Source: Bacillota bacterium | Lineage (GTDB): Bacteria > Bacillota > Clostridia > Acetivibrionales > DSM-1351 | Reading direction: 5' to 3' | Assembly: GCA_023439045.1 (NCBI GenBank) | Contig: JAEXOY010000045.1 | Span: forward strand, 1-64,000 | DNA length: 64,000 nt | Shown: piece after piece, positions 54,901 to 62,716 of the stretch | Numbering within the stretch: the stretch's first letter is position 1 | Layout: every line of letters begins with the position of its first letter | Notes under the pieces: model-generated | Database searches by the model: none | What the model saw: only the letters and a program-made list of their open reading frames with translations | What the model was told of the DNA's origin: nothing | Translations under genes and position numbers: made by a program

Positions 54901-55363
54901 GCTTCAAAAGCTGATCTTCACTTAATGAGGATACAGGATAGCTTGTCATTGTCTGGGATGTAAAGGCATTAATAAAGGAACAGTAGGTCTGTGCAGCTAC
55001 TGTAAACAATATATTTGTAAGAGGGTATTTTTGTGACCCCGAAACCACCGAATGCTCAATAATGTGGTTGACCCCTGTATTATCAGTGGCTGGTGTCTTG
55101 TATGCAATCTGAAAAGTCCTGTTAGTGTCGCTATTTTGTATGTATAGCAGTTTAGCACCCGTTTTTACATGCTCAAATAACGCAGTTTTTGCATTAACCA
55201 GCTCCATGTCTCCTATTTCTACTACCTTGAAGCCCTCTACTACTGCTCCAACCTGTGGTAGTGCTTTAAGCTCTGTTGCTGCAGCATTGACTGTGCCTGT
55301 AAATTGGAAGCAAGCAGTCAGTACTATCGCAAGAATTAAAATAAACGATAAACTTCTTTTCAT
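51950..55363 (-). CDS. secreted M16C (presequence-protease-like) metallopeptidase with C-terminal SLH repeats
   Basis: Zinc peptidase of 1137 residues. A signal peptide (about 1-28, with a Cys at 18) precedes the inverted zinc motif H-I-I-E-H at 100-104 in the context VNHIIEHSVVSGSQKYP; the third ligand likely lies in VYNEMKGNMS. The body is the four-domain M16C layout known from mitochondrial PreP and bacterial relatives, which cut short unstructured peptides. Residues from about 1010 onward are two SLH-like repeats (I-T-R-G-E-F-I and W-A-R-N-T-V-N-L-A-V-E-T-G-V-I) for wall attachment. It lies 27 bases after the TolC-like gene with AAGGAG upstream and no terminator between, so it is probably the last gene of the export operon. 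Confidence 0.9.
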   Translation of the reverse strand: MKRSLSFILILAIVLTACFQFTGTVNAAATELKALPQVGAVVEGFKVVEIGDMELVNAKTALFEHVKTGAKLLYIQNSDTNRTFQIAYKTPATDNTGVNHIIEHSVVSGSQKYPLTNILFTVAAQTYCSFINAFTSQTMTSYPVSSLSEDQLLKLTDMYMDCTLNPLVYTDKNIFNREATRYELSTTSASLQITGTVYNEMKGNMSNLAMAARENLRKTLFPNSTQSNNSGGNPDDIKSLTYEGLLKTHTTYYQPSNSLMILYGNLDYEKFLKLINDNYLSKYDKKEVSIDAGITKPFSKKVNGEYKYPVSAATNTKNAAQIDYAFALSNLSQEEIVALGMLSDYLNLDTSPLKKTFSDKGIGGSLSVSFDPSSSQAVFNFSVQNVDASKKAEIQAIVDNSLSNIIKSGIDKDAVDAIISLYILSNSNATEASNVGPTLASQISMMWANFGDLHFLDNFMKNVEDIRSKVKSNYFEALVQKLFIDNNHAALISTSPEAGLAEKEASEEATALSSIKSKLTPAQLEEMVKATKDFATWNTKTDNPEVIKKLQAVTASSLPEEVKNYGVEEKLLNGVKSLTAKANVGETGETCVLLNTSAVPAQQLMFLELYSELLGKVSTKNYTQQKLSTEMTRYLNGSRVYATTLSQKGSKTFTPYLAMSWIGLNEDYEKSISLLKEILFNSDFTKTDEIAAYVKQQISLMKYSFENNPINLQIVRNVSTNDAETNYSNYISGLDYYSFLQQVDSLLSSNAGAITEQLNKISKLVLSKDNIITAYAGNKAGIDIYEKNIGNLVNALNSNKLQSQDYSILPVPATSEAIVVNSTVQYNMMSANYEKMGTQFSGKFLPIGKYIYDSYLTPQIRFIGGAYDSIYSFTEKGFFVMSYRDPKIKETYEVFAKLPDFLKNTTVTQEQLNSYIVNTYSAYATPTGELTGAMTQIIEYMQGKTTDDKLKLLKEIKSTTVEDIKNMGTTMDLFIKNASISTVGSQQKISESKDLFKSIINIAASQQQQANATITRGEFISALFQNAPNASELAIKSGIIMGDGKGNYNLDQKLTKQDMIVILSRVIDFSKLKKVNKDITITDIGLVSSWARNTVNLAVETGVITLDEKGSFNPKAEITMEYLQQVFTNINSIAAGQ

Positions 55364-55390
55364 TCTTAAGTCTCCTTTTTAATGTTATAT

Positions 55391-56806
55391 TTATTGAATA
55401 TTCCCGCTCATATACCGTTCAATTGCCCCAAAGGCCTCGGCATACTGAGTTAGGGAATTCCATGCATTATAGTTAGCTTGCATATAATTTAGCTCTGCTT
55501 CTTTGACAGTTGTTCTATCAGTTAATCCAAAGTTACACTTATTTAATAGCATTATGTACTTTTCATATAACGCTTTCGCCTTTTTTTCATTTATTCCAAT
55601 TTCATTGTATTTTGCTTTATATGTACTATAAGCCCTCTGAATTGCAGCTTTTCTTTTTATAAGCCAATTATTTAGTTCAAATGCAGTCTGGGTTCTTTCA
55701 TTTTGTACTAACTTAATCTCATTTGAGTTATCTAAAAAACCTTCTTTGAGAATAGTTACTTTTCCATCTAATATCCTTAAATTATCTTCTAGCTGCTTCT
55801 GCCTTATGTCTGCCGCATTGCTAATGCTTTCAATATTTTGAAGGCTCAACAGGGCTACCCCTCTTAGGCTCCTAATGTCAGTACTTATTACAATTCCCTG
55901 TGGAGTAGTAGAAATATTTGCGTCATTTAACAGCTCCTCAAACTGGCTATTAAACTGTTGTATTGTATAATCCTGTAGATTGGTATAGTAATCATACTCA
56001 GCATTGAAGATGTCGATATCACTTTGAAACGACATATCCTTGGATTTGCTGATTTTTTGGGCACCTGCTTTTAATTGGGATAGTTCTGCATATGTCCCTT
56101 GTAAATTATAATTTGATTCAATTAGTCTTAGTCCATATATCGTATTTCTAAAATTTGATGATTGCGAAAAATATTGTTGATTTTTGTATGTGGAAGCATT
56201 ATTTTTTATAAATAAGCATTGCTCCCTGCTCATATAAGCATCAGCTTTTTGAAGTACAGCAGTTTGTAAATTGCTTTGGTATGTATGTACGCTCAACAGT
56301 GCTTGTTGCATATTCTGCTGAGCAACAAGCTTAATAGCCGCATCTGTGCTATTATCCATTTCACTTTGATAGGTTTGTGCCAAAGATTTATATTGCTCAA
56401 TCACTAGTTTATAGCTATCAATACTATCGCAAAGGTTATCGTATTGAATACAATATTGCTGATATTGTAGGTCATTGCTCTCTAACTGTAATTCACCGCT
56501 CCTTGCCTCATAACAGTTTTTACTATATAGATTCTGAGCTTCTGTATATGTGTACGTTTTATTGCTATTACTCCCATACCTGACCTCAAATGTGTCCCCC
56601 AAGCTCCAATTTCCTAGAGAGATTACCGTAGGTTTGGCGGTTACAGTCTCCGCAAAAGCATATTGAGAAATAAATATTAAATTTATAGCTACAAGTAAAC
56701 ATACTAATATTTGCTTTTTAACTTGCTTGCTAAAAAATAATTTTCTAGTATTACCAAGCAGTTCCACTAAAACTGATGTTTTTTTTATGATTAACCCGTA
56801 TTTCAT
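55391..56806 (-). CDS. secreted TolC-like coiled-coil protein of the export operon
   Basis: Protein of 471 residues with an N-terminal hydrophobic segment and signal-type end (LVCLLVAINLIFISQYAFAE, cleavage expected near A-F-A). The rest is long alpha-helical coiled coil rich in Q, N, L and Y, in the two-lobed pattern of outer-membrane-efflux (TolC) proteins; the tail AELNYMQANYNAWNSLTQYA is typical of the last TolC-type helix. No beta-barrel strand pattern is obvious. The start at 56806 has TAGGAGG upstream. It follows the HlyD gene by 58 bases. TolC-fold proteins do occur in monoderms, where their function is unclear. Confidence 0.7.
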   Translation of the reverse strand: MKYGLIIKKTSVLVELLGNTRKLFFSKQVKKQILVCLLVAINLIFISQYAFAETVTAKPTVISLGNWSLGDTFEVRYGSNSNKTYTYTEAQNLYSKNCYEARSGELQLESNDLQYQQYCIQYDNLCDSIDSYKLVIEQYKSLAQTYQSEMDNSTDAAIKLVAQQNMQQALLSVHTYQSNLQTAVLQKADAYMSREQCLFIKNNASTYKNQQYFSQSSNFRNTIYGLRLIESNYNLQGTYAELSQLKAGAQKISKSKDMSFQSDIDIFNAEYDYYTNLQDYTIQQFNSQFEELLNDANISTTPQGIVISTDIRSLRGVALLSLQNIESISNAADIRQKQLEDNLRILDGKVTILKEGFLDNSNEIKLVQNERTQTAFELNNWLIKRKAAIQRAYSTYKAKYNEIGINEKKAKALYEKYIMLLNKCNFGLTDRTTVKEAELNYMQANYNAWNSLTQYAEAFGAIERYMSGNIQ

Positions 56807-56864
56807 ATTCCCTCCTAATACTAGCTTCAATTCCCCTGTATTCTCTAACTCTTATTACTAGTTC

Positions 56865-58742
56865 TCAATCTAGTAAGTTTATCTTTTCAAGAAAATACTT
56901 CAAGAAGCTCTTTTGCTGGGTAATTACATTTGCCTCACACAACATTCCTACTTTTATATCTCCCTGCTTTCCACTTTCACTTATAAGTTTTGTTGCAGGC
57001 ACAGTGGCCTCAACCATATAGAAGCTTTGTCCACTAGTTTCATTTATCATGGCATCCTTTGAAATGCTGGTAATCGTGCCAATAAGCTGTCCATATTCTC
57101 TGTAGGGCAGTGCTGCAAAGCTATATTTTACCTTGTCTCCAACATGTATTTCTCCAATATCCTTGTTATTTACGTATATCTGCATTGTAAATGCAGAGTT
57201 CTTATCAGGAATAATGGTTAATACATTCTTTCCGCTCTCGGCCAAATCTCCTGCATACATTTCTGCCAGAACATTTACCGTTCCATCTATGCTTGCTCTC
57301 ACAATGGCATTATCAATATCTAGTTTAACCTTTTTAATATTCTGCTGAATAGTGGTAATGTTATCAGTAACTGCTTTGATTCTGTCGTCTGTGGATACTA
57401 TCTCCTGTGACTTTGTCCTCTCGACCAGTGAGTAATTTAACCCCGTAATATCTCCAGAACTATCTGCAATGGTTTTTAGCTGAGCGGCATCAAGAGCAAT
57501 GCTCAGCTTTAATGAGCTTATATTGTCAGTAAGCTTATCAATAGCATCAGTGGCAGCTTGTCTCTCGCTAATATATAAACCTTGAATGGCATTTTTTCTA
57601 TCACTCTCATTAAGCTTTAGTGAAGTTTGCTCATCTAGTGTACCTGAAACCTGACTTTCAAGTTGTTTCACTCGTACTTGTTTATCATTTATAGTCTTAA
57701 TTACCTCTGCTAAATAGTTAGTCTTAAAAGATAAATAGTCCCCTTGTGCCTTTTGTAGCTGAGCTTTGGCTTCATTAAGCTGGGACTGAGAGATAGCTAT
57801 ACCATTTAGCGCCACATAAGCGTCATATATTCTTTGCTGCTCATCACAGGCGTTTTTTAGGGAAGTTAGTTTAAATTCATAATCTGTATAAAGTGAATAA
57901 TATCTATTACCTACTGCAAAATAGTTAATACTATCCTCTATGCACTTTTTTAGAATATTGTATGCGTTTTGCAGTCCCTTTTCTTCCTCAAGTGTTTGCT
58001 TTAAAGCATCAAAGCTATTACTTTTTATGCCATTTGACTGAGTATCAAACTTTCTGTTTATATCTGCCTGAGATATTACGTATTTTTGATACCTCTGAGA
58101 GTATTGCTTTTCTATATCTGTACTTCCAGTACAATTATTTTTGTTCTCGTCCAGTGATTTAACATATTTTTTTAAGCAATCTATTTCATCTTTATTTTTT
58201 GCCAACAGATTAGTATTGATATCTGATTGTTCATTTAGCTTTGTAATCTGATAATTCGTATCGGTCTGAGAGTACTGTATATCCATAAGAAGCTTTCTTA
58301 CCTTCTCGTAATATTCAGGTTCTGTTTTTTCATTAAAGCTATTAACCCCTGATATGATAGAATCTCTGTATTTCTGAAGGTTTGCAAGCTCCTTTGTGCT
58401 TTCATCAAGCCTCTTTGCCTGAGCTTCTTTTTCTACTATTAAGCTATCATGCTTGATAGTATACAAGATATCCCCTGCTTTTACAGTCATTCCTTGTTTA
58501 TAGCTCACACTTTCAACCTCTCCCGCGACGCTGTTTCTGACAGTGCTTATTCCTAACTCCGGTCTTACCTGTCCATTTGCTTTTACAACAACTTCTTTTT
58601 GTCCGAAGAATGCCCATATCAAGGCAGCTGCTATAATGGCTACGAGAATATATGTAAATATCCAAATAAAGCTATGAGGCTTTGACTGATACATTTCTCT
58701 GCTATCGGTAAGCTCATTTATATCTATTAATACCTCTTTCAT
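56865..58742 (-). CDS. HlyD/LcnD-type export adaptor protein
   Basis: Membrane-fusion-type accessory protein of 625 residues. A short cytoplasmic N-terminus is followed by one membrane helix (FIWIFTYILVAIIAAALIWAF, 25-45), a biotinyl-lipoyl-like half motif (VRNSVAGEVESVSYKQGMTV), a very long coiled coil (about 100-480), the second half motif (I-V-R-A-S-I-D-G-T-V-N-V-L-A) and a beta domain with VGDKVKYSFAALPYREYGQ. Longer than typical bacteriocin accessory proteins (about 470). Overlaps the ABC exporter by 4 bases. It would couple the exporter to the wall or to the TolC-like partner. Confidence 0.9.
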   Translation of the reverse strand: MKEVLIDINELTDSREMYQSKPHSFIWIFTYILVAIIAAALIWAFFGQKEVVVKANGQVRPELGISTVRNSVAGEVESVSYKQGMTVKAGDILYTIKHDSLIVEKEAQAKRLDESTKELANLQKYRDSIISGVNSFNEKTEPEYYEKVRKLLMDIQYSQTDTNYQITKLNEQSDINTNLLAKNKDEIDCLKKYVKSLDENKNNCTGSTDIEKQYSQRYQKYVISQADINRKFDTQSNGIKSNSFDALKQTLEEEKGLQNAYNILKKCIEDSINYFAVGNRYYSLYTDYEFKLTSLKNACDEQQRIYDAYVALNGIAISQSQLNEAKAQLQKAQGDYLSFKTNYLAEVIKTINDKQVRVKQLESQVSGTLDEQTSLKLNESDRKNAIQGLYISERQAATDAIDKLTDNISSLKLSIALDAAQLKTIADSSGDITGLNYSLVERTKSQEIVSTDDRIKAVTDNITTIQQNIKKVKLDIDNAIVRASIDGTVNVLAEMYAGDLAESGKNVLTIIPDKNSAFTMQIYVNNKDIGEIHVGDKVKYSFAALPYREYGQLIGTITSISKDAMINETSGQSFYMVEATVPATKLISESGKQGDIKVGMLCEANVITQQKSFLKYFLEKINLLD

Positions 58743-61081
58743 TCCTGCTCACCATCCTTCGTATCACCGTGTGACGGTATTCCAAAGCCATCAATTACAG
58801 GCGGAACAAAACTTGTGACAGCCACCTGCGGAAATGCTTGAGATAGTTCACCTTGACGATAATCAATTTGCTTTGAATCAGTACTTTCTGATTTTTCCTG
58901 TTCTAATATAATACTCTGTCCTTCTAAATCTGGTAGCTGTTCCTTCCAAAGCTCATAGTATCTGCCCTGCTTGTCCATTAATTCTTTGTGACTTCCAGTC
59001 TCTATTATTTTTCCTTCCTCCATAACGTAAATTCTGTCACAGCGCTTAATGGTACTTAATCTATGTGCAATTATTATTGTCGTTACTCCATTGCATACTG
59101 TTTCAATAGTCTTCTCTATCGCCTTTTCCGCTATTGAGTCAAGATTGCTCGTTGCTTCATCCATAATGAAGATATCGGGTTTTTTCAAAATTGCCCTTGC
59201 AATAGCAAGTCGCTGTTTCTGACCTCCAGATAAGTTTGCTCCATTTTCCTCTAGGTAGGTTTCATATCTCAAAGGCATTTTATTAATAAAATCGTGTGCC
59301 TGTGCCATTTTACAAGCCTCGATTATTTCTTCCATATTTATATTTTTATCACCTAAAGTAAGGTTTTCTCTGATAGTACCACTGAACATAAAAATATCCT
59401 GTGATATGTACGAAATTTTCTCTCTCAGAGAATCAAAGCTAATATCCTTTACGTTATATTGCTTAATAGTAATCTCACCCTTTTCCCAAGGATAAAGATT
59501 CATCAAAAGTTTTACAAGTGTAGTTTTGCCTGAGCCACTCTCGCCTACAAAGGCTATCTTTTCGCCCTGCTTTATTGTAAGATTAATATTATTCAAAACC
59601 AGTGAGCGAGTACCATATCTAAAGTCTACATCTTTTAGTACAATATCCCCCTTTATATCAGTTGGTTGAATTTTCTTATCCTCATTTTCGCCCTTTTCTA
59701 ATGCAAGGTCGAATATCTCTCCCAATCTATCTGATGCAACTATAGCTGTTTGAAGCATTGGTTGAAGATTAATCAGGTTTTTAATAGGATCAAGAAAATA
59801 TCCCAGCAAAGCGTTAAAGGTCAGTAACTGACCAACTGTCATATTCCCCTTAATTACATTCCATGCACCTACCCACAGTATAACTACTCCCCCTGCCATA
59901 GCTGTAAAGCCTGCAATAGAGGATCTCACATTATTAATGATTCCACCCTTAAAAATAGACCGTAACAGCTTCACAAACTTAGTTTCGGTTTTGAATGAAG
60001 CCTCATTCTCGGCATTAAATGTTTTCACTGTTTCTATTCCATTGAGGGATTCTACCAGATAGGAGGTAAGCTGTGAATTCTGCTCCATTTGCTCTTGATT
60101 AACCTTCTTGATGGGCTTATTAAAGGCAAAAACAATTATTGCATAAACCAATGCTATAATTACTGCAATCACAAACAGAGTTGCATTCTGCATGTATAGG
60201 ATAATAGCTCCCGCTATCGCCATCAGTGTATCAATCATTATGGTAAGAGTAGCACCTGATATGGCATCTCGTACCTTTGAGGCGTCCATAAAGCGAGATA
60301 CTATTTCTCCAACCTTCCTCGTGCCAAAGAAGTTCATAGGCAATCCAAGAACATGTTGGTAATATCCCAATATAAGCGGTATATCTATCTTTTGAGAGAG
60401 ATACAGCACCATATGCGAGCGAAAGGCTCCCAGCAGTATCTGAAATAGATAGAGCAAAATAATTCCTACTGATATAACATGCAGAGTCTTTTCAAGATTG
60501 TACTGCAGTATATCGTCCATCAGGAATTTGAAATAGAACGACGCAAGTATACCCAAAATTGTGTATATAAGTGAAGTAAAGAAAATATTTATCAGAAGCT
60601 TTTTCTGCGGTAATATCAAATGGAAAAACCTTGCGAATAACCCCTTTGTTTCGTTTCCTTTGCTAAATGAAACATTGGGTACCATCAGAATAAGCACGCC
60701 TGTCCACATTTTAAAGAATTCCTCAGGTGATTGCTTTATTATACCCTTCCCAGGGTCAGCAATTATAACCTGTTTCTTGGTTATCTTATGTATTACGACA
60801 TAGTGCAGAAGCGTTCCATCCACTACCACATGAGCAATGCAAGGTAGCGGAAACTCTGAAAAAAAGGCCTCCTGATTCCCCTTTACACCCTTGGCTGTAA
60901 ACCCAAGGCTCTCAGCTGCCTTTATAACTCCGTATGCATTTGTTCCCTGCTTATCAGTTCCAGCAACTTCTCTTATTTTCGTTATTGATGTTTTAAAACC
61001 GTATTGCTTACTGATAGTCGCAAGACATGCAGCCCCGCAATCGGTGATGTCATGTTGTTTGATGCAGTAGTATTTTTTCAT
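58739..61081 (-). CDS. peptidase-containing ABC exporter (C39 peptidase, membrane domain, ATPase)
   Basis: Bacteriocin/pheromone exporter of 780 residues that cuts double-glycine leaders and pumps out the mature peptide. C39 peptidase domain (1-140) with catalytic Cys15 in D-I-T-D-C-G-A-A-C, His93 in L-L-H-Y-V-V-I-H and Asp109 in A-D-P-G-K-G, so it should be active. Six membrane helices follow (about 150-450). The ATPase has Walker A G-E-S-G-S-G-K-T-T, ANLSGGQKQRLAIARAILKK and FIMDEATSNLDS. The last 60 residues are a polar tail. Substrates with matching leaders are encoded just upstream. Confidence 0.95.
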   Translation of the reverse strand: MKKYYCIKQHDITDCGAACLATISKQYGFKTSITKIREVAGTDKQGTNAYGVIKAAESLGFTAKGVKGNQEAFFSEFPLPCIAHVVVDGTLLHYVVIHKITKKQVIIADPGKGIIKQSPEEFFKMWTGVLILMVPNVSFSKGNETKGLFARFFHLILPQKKLLINIFFTSLIYTILGILASFYFKFLMDDILQYNLEKTLHVISVGIILLYLFQILLGAFRSHMVLYLSQKIDIPLILGYYQHVLGLPMNFFGTRKVGEIVSRFMDASKVRDAISGATLTIMIDTLMAIAGAIILYMQNATLFVIAVIIALVYAIIVFAFNKPIKKVNQEQMEQNSQLTSYLVESLNGIETVKTFNAENEASFKTETKFVKLLRSIFKGGIINNVRSSIAGFTAMAGGVVILWVGAWNVIKGNMTVGQLLTFNALLGYFLDPIKNLINLQPMLQTAIVASDRLGEIFDLALEKGENEDKKIQPTDIKGDIVLKDVDFRYGTRSLVLNNINLTIKQGEKIAFVGESGSGKTTLVKLLMNLYPWEKGEITIKQYNVKDISFDSLREKISYISQDIFMFSGTIRENLTLGDKNINMEEIIEACKMAQAHDFINKMPLRYETYLEENGANLSGGQKQRLAIARAILKKPDIFIMDEATSNLDSIAEKAIEKTIETVCNGVTTIIIAHRLSTIKRCDRIYVMEEGKIIETGSHKELMDKQGRYYELWKEQLPDLEGQSIILEQEKSESTDSKQIDYRQGELSQAFPQVAVTSFVPPVIDGFGIPSHGDTKDGEQE

Positions 61082-61089
61082 TAGATATT

Positions 61090-61365
61090 TTATCTCCGGC
61101 TATGGTTAGTTGAGTCTTTTTTATTTCTTAGATTTAAAGTAATAATAGATATTAAATAAATTAAGGTAGCTAATAAAATTAAGAAATCTATTACTGTGAT
61201 TGTACAATGGAATATATAGTTGCTAATTATTATTACGTCAATTATCAAAAAACTTGCTAGTGATACAATCCAATTATTTTTAGACTGCACTAACTTTTTA
61301 TTTATATTAATATTTATTATGTTTATTATTTCTATAATTAAAAATATACATTTTGCTACTAACAT
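61090..61365 (-). CDS. small membrane protein next to the exporter (possible immunity protein)
   Basis: Protein of 91 residues with three hydrophobic segments (about 3-18, 33-50 and 57-79) and a basic, polar C-terminus (L-R-N-K-K-D-S-T-N-H-S-R-R). Ribosome site GAGGTG lies 4 bases upstream. It stops 8 bases before the exporter start. Small multi-span proteins in this position are often bacteriocin immunity proteins, but no recognised family is seen. Confidence 0.6.
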   Translation of the reverse strand: MLVAKCIFLIIEIINIINININKKLVQSKNNWIVSLASFLIIDVIIISNYIFHCTITVIDFLILLATLIYLISIITLNLRNKKDSTNHSRR

Positions 61366-61408
61366 GTTGCACCTCAGTCTTTGATAATAAGTTTATCAAA
61401 TATGTATT

Positions 61409-61522
61409 TTAATTGACTCCATTATTAATCTTATTTATAAGGCTATCATCTTCTTTTTTATTGCTGCTATATAAAAAATATAAACTTATACTCTTTTTCT
61501 TTTTATCAAAAATCACTCCCAA
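61409..61522 (-). CDS. possible 37-residue ORF between peptide gene and membrane protein
   Basis: A short frame starting TTG or GTG that reads D-K-K-K-K-S-I-S-L-Y-F-L-Y-S-S-N-K-K-E-D-D. The start is poor and the ribosome site weak. It may be chance or a remnant; recorded because it fills the 230-base gap 61366-61596. Confidence 0.15.
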   Translation of the reverse strand: MGVIFDKKKKSISLYFLYSSNKKEDDSLINKINNGVN

Positions 61523-61563
61523 TACTCTGTCTTTTTAATTTTTGTCCCATTAAGCATTATTTT

Positions 61564-61591
61564 AAGGCTGTGCATATACATGCACAGCCTT
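61564..61591. terminator. strong hairpin after the double-glycine peptide genes
   Basis: An 11-bp perfect stem AAGGCTGTGCA / TGCACAGCCTT with a 6-base loop, 6 bases past the second peptide gene. No T run follows on the minus strand, so it is more likely an mRNA-stabilising or processing hairpin than a full terminator. Confidence 0.5.
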
Positions 61592-61596
61592 CATTC

Positions 61597-61797
61597 CTAA
61601 GCCTTTACGAGGTACGAATTTCTAGCTGCTTCATAACCATCCTTGTATCCTCTATCCTCTAAATGATCTTTTCCAGTTTCATACACACTATATATTGTGT
61701 ATGCAACTTCAACAATTGTTTTCACTACTTGCCAAAATGCATTTCCACCTTCCACCATTTCTAATTCTGAAGTACTTAACGGCTCAAAGTTTATCAT
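61597..61797 (-). CDS. double-glycine leader peptide B (bacteriocin-like)
   Basis: Peptide of 66 residues. The leader F-E-P-L-S-T-S-E-L-E-M-V-E-G-G (cut after residue 18) fits C39 substrates, with hydrophobics at -4, -7 and -12. The 48-residue core has a hydrophobic/amphipathic helix (FWQVVKTIVEVAYTIYSVYE) and a polar C-terminal D-R-G-Y-K-D-G-Y-E-A. AGGAGG lies upstream. The C-terminal motif is shared with peptide A, 12 bases away, suggesting a two-peptide system. No cysteines, so not a lanthipeptide. Confidence 0.82.
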   Translation of the reverse strand: MINFEPLSTSELEMVEGGNAFWQVVKTIVEVAYTIYSVYETGKDHLEDRGYKDGYEAARNSYLVKA

Positions 61798-61809
61798 ATA
61801 TAATCCCTC

Positions 61810-62073
61810 CTATTTTTTAACAACTGGTTCTGACATACCTGCATTGTATCCTTCTTTATATCCTTTATCATAAGAACTTTTGTATTCACTTGCTATATAT
61901 GCAACTGCTGCTATAGCAATAGCCTCAACAGGGTGAGTTATAATTGCCTGAGCAATAGTAGTAGTCACAGTCCTAGCAAGGTTCTCTATCCACCCTCCCC
62001 CATCAACACACATCTTTTCATCATTTGATAACTCAGCAAAACCAACATTATTTAAACTCATTGCATAAGTCAT
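61810..62073 (-). CDS. double-glycine leader peptide A (bacteriocin-like)
   Basis: Peptide of 87 residues. Leader with F-A-E-L-S-N-D-E-K-M-C-V-D-G-G, cut after residue 26 or 27. The core of about 60 residues has a long apolar stretch (TTTIAQAIITHPVEAIAIAA, then VAYIASEY) and ends D-K-G-Y-K-E-G-Y-N-A plus a basic tail. Start at 62073 has GTGAGGT upstream; a GTG start five codons earlier is less likely. The gene order peptide A, peptide B, small membrane protein, exporter is a typical class II bacteriocin layout. Confidence 0.8.
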   Translation of the reverse strand: MTYAMSLNNVGFAELSNDEKMCVDGGGWIENLARTVTTTIAQAIITHPVEAIAIAAVAYIASEYKSSYDKGYKEGYNAGMSEPVVKK

Positions 62074-62128
62074 ATTTAAAGACCTCACTTTCGTTACTTA
62101 ATAATTTTTTATACAAAAGCACTTCCAT
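62048..62128 (-). CDS. possible 26-residue leader ORF overlapping peptide A
   Basis: ATG with AGGAGG 10 bases upstream opens a frame reading M-E-V-L-L-Y-K-K-L-L-S-N-E-S-E-V-F-K-Y-D and ending inside peptide A. The strong ribosome site otherwise has no gene to serve, so it may be a translated coupling ORF. Confidence 0.3.
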   Translation of the reverse strand: MEVLLYKKLLSNESEVFKYDLCNEFK

Positions 62129-62221
62129 CTCTTTTTGTCCTCCTGCGCATAGATTTCAAGCCAAAATATCAGATGCCTTGGCAGTATATATTAACTCCTA
62201 TTCCATGGTAACAGAAGCTAA

Positions 62222-62695
62222 TTACAATATATTTGGGCTAACCCCTATATACATATTAACAATCATGTCATCGGGTGTCATTCCTGGAAGTAAATCATTA
62301 GCCTGCACATTATATCCAGTAGCTATTTGTTGTAAATTATTTTGCAGGATAAATGCTAGAATTTTATTATATTTATTCTGCAATGTTGATGGGTTTCCAG
62401 TGTGTCTTGTATATACTGCATTAACTATGTGGAAAAAAGGCTTAAAAGTATATTCGCTTTGTAAATCAAACTTTTTATCCATTGGTCAAGGATTTCCATA
62501 TCTAACACTTGATTCCCTCTAACACTTTCTATTGAAAAGGCAACTGTCACAATGGGATCCTGTTTTTTGCGCTTCATTATCCTGTAGAAGTTTACCTATT
62601 TTCATCATTTCTTCATTGATTTGTGTTGTGCCATCTTTCTTCTCAATTAAACTCAGAAAGAATACCTCTTGATTACCCTTTCTCCCTTGATTGCT
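62222..62695 (-). pseudogene. decayed reading frame of unknown family with two in-frame stops
   Basis: One frame runs 62695 to 62222, interrupted by TAG at 62519-62521 and TGA 36 bases later. The upstream piece (58 codons, no start codon at its beginning) ends T-G-S-H-C-D-S-C-L-F-N-R-K-C; the downstream piece (86 codons from an ATG at 62482) reads F-D-L-Q-S-E-Y-T-F-K-P-F-F-H-I-V-N and ends M-Y-I-G-V-S-P-N-I-L. Both look protein-like and stay in phase across the stops. I do not recognise the family. The downstream piece could instead be a short intact gene, though its ribosome site is poor. Confidence 0.4.
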
Positions 62696-62716
62696 CTATT
62701 CACAAAAGCAAGTATA

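Noticed and set aside
61597..62073. Lanthipeptide or sactipeptide precursors
   Set aside because: The cores lack cysteine and no modification enzyme genes are in the window.
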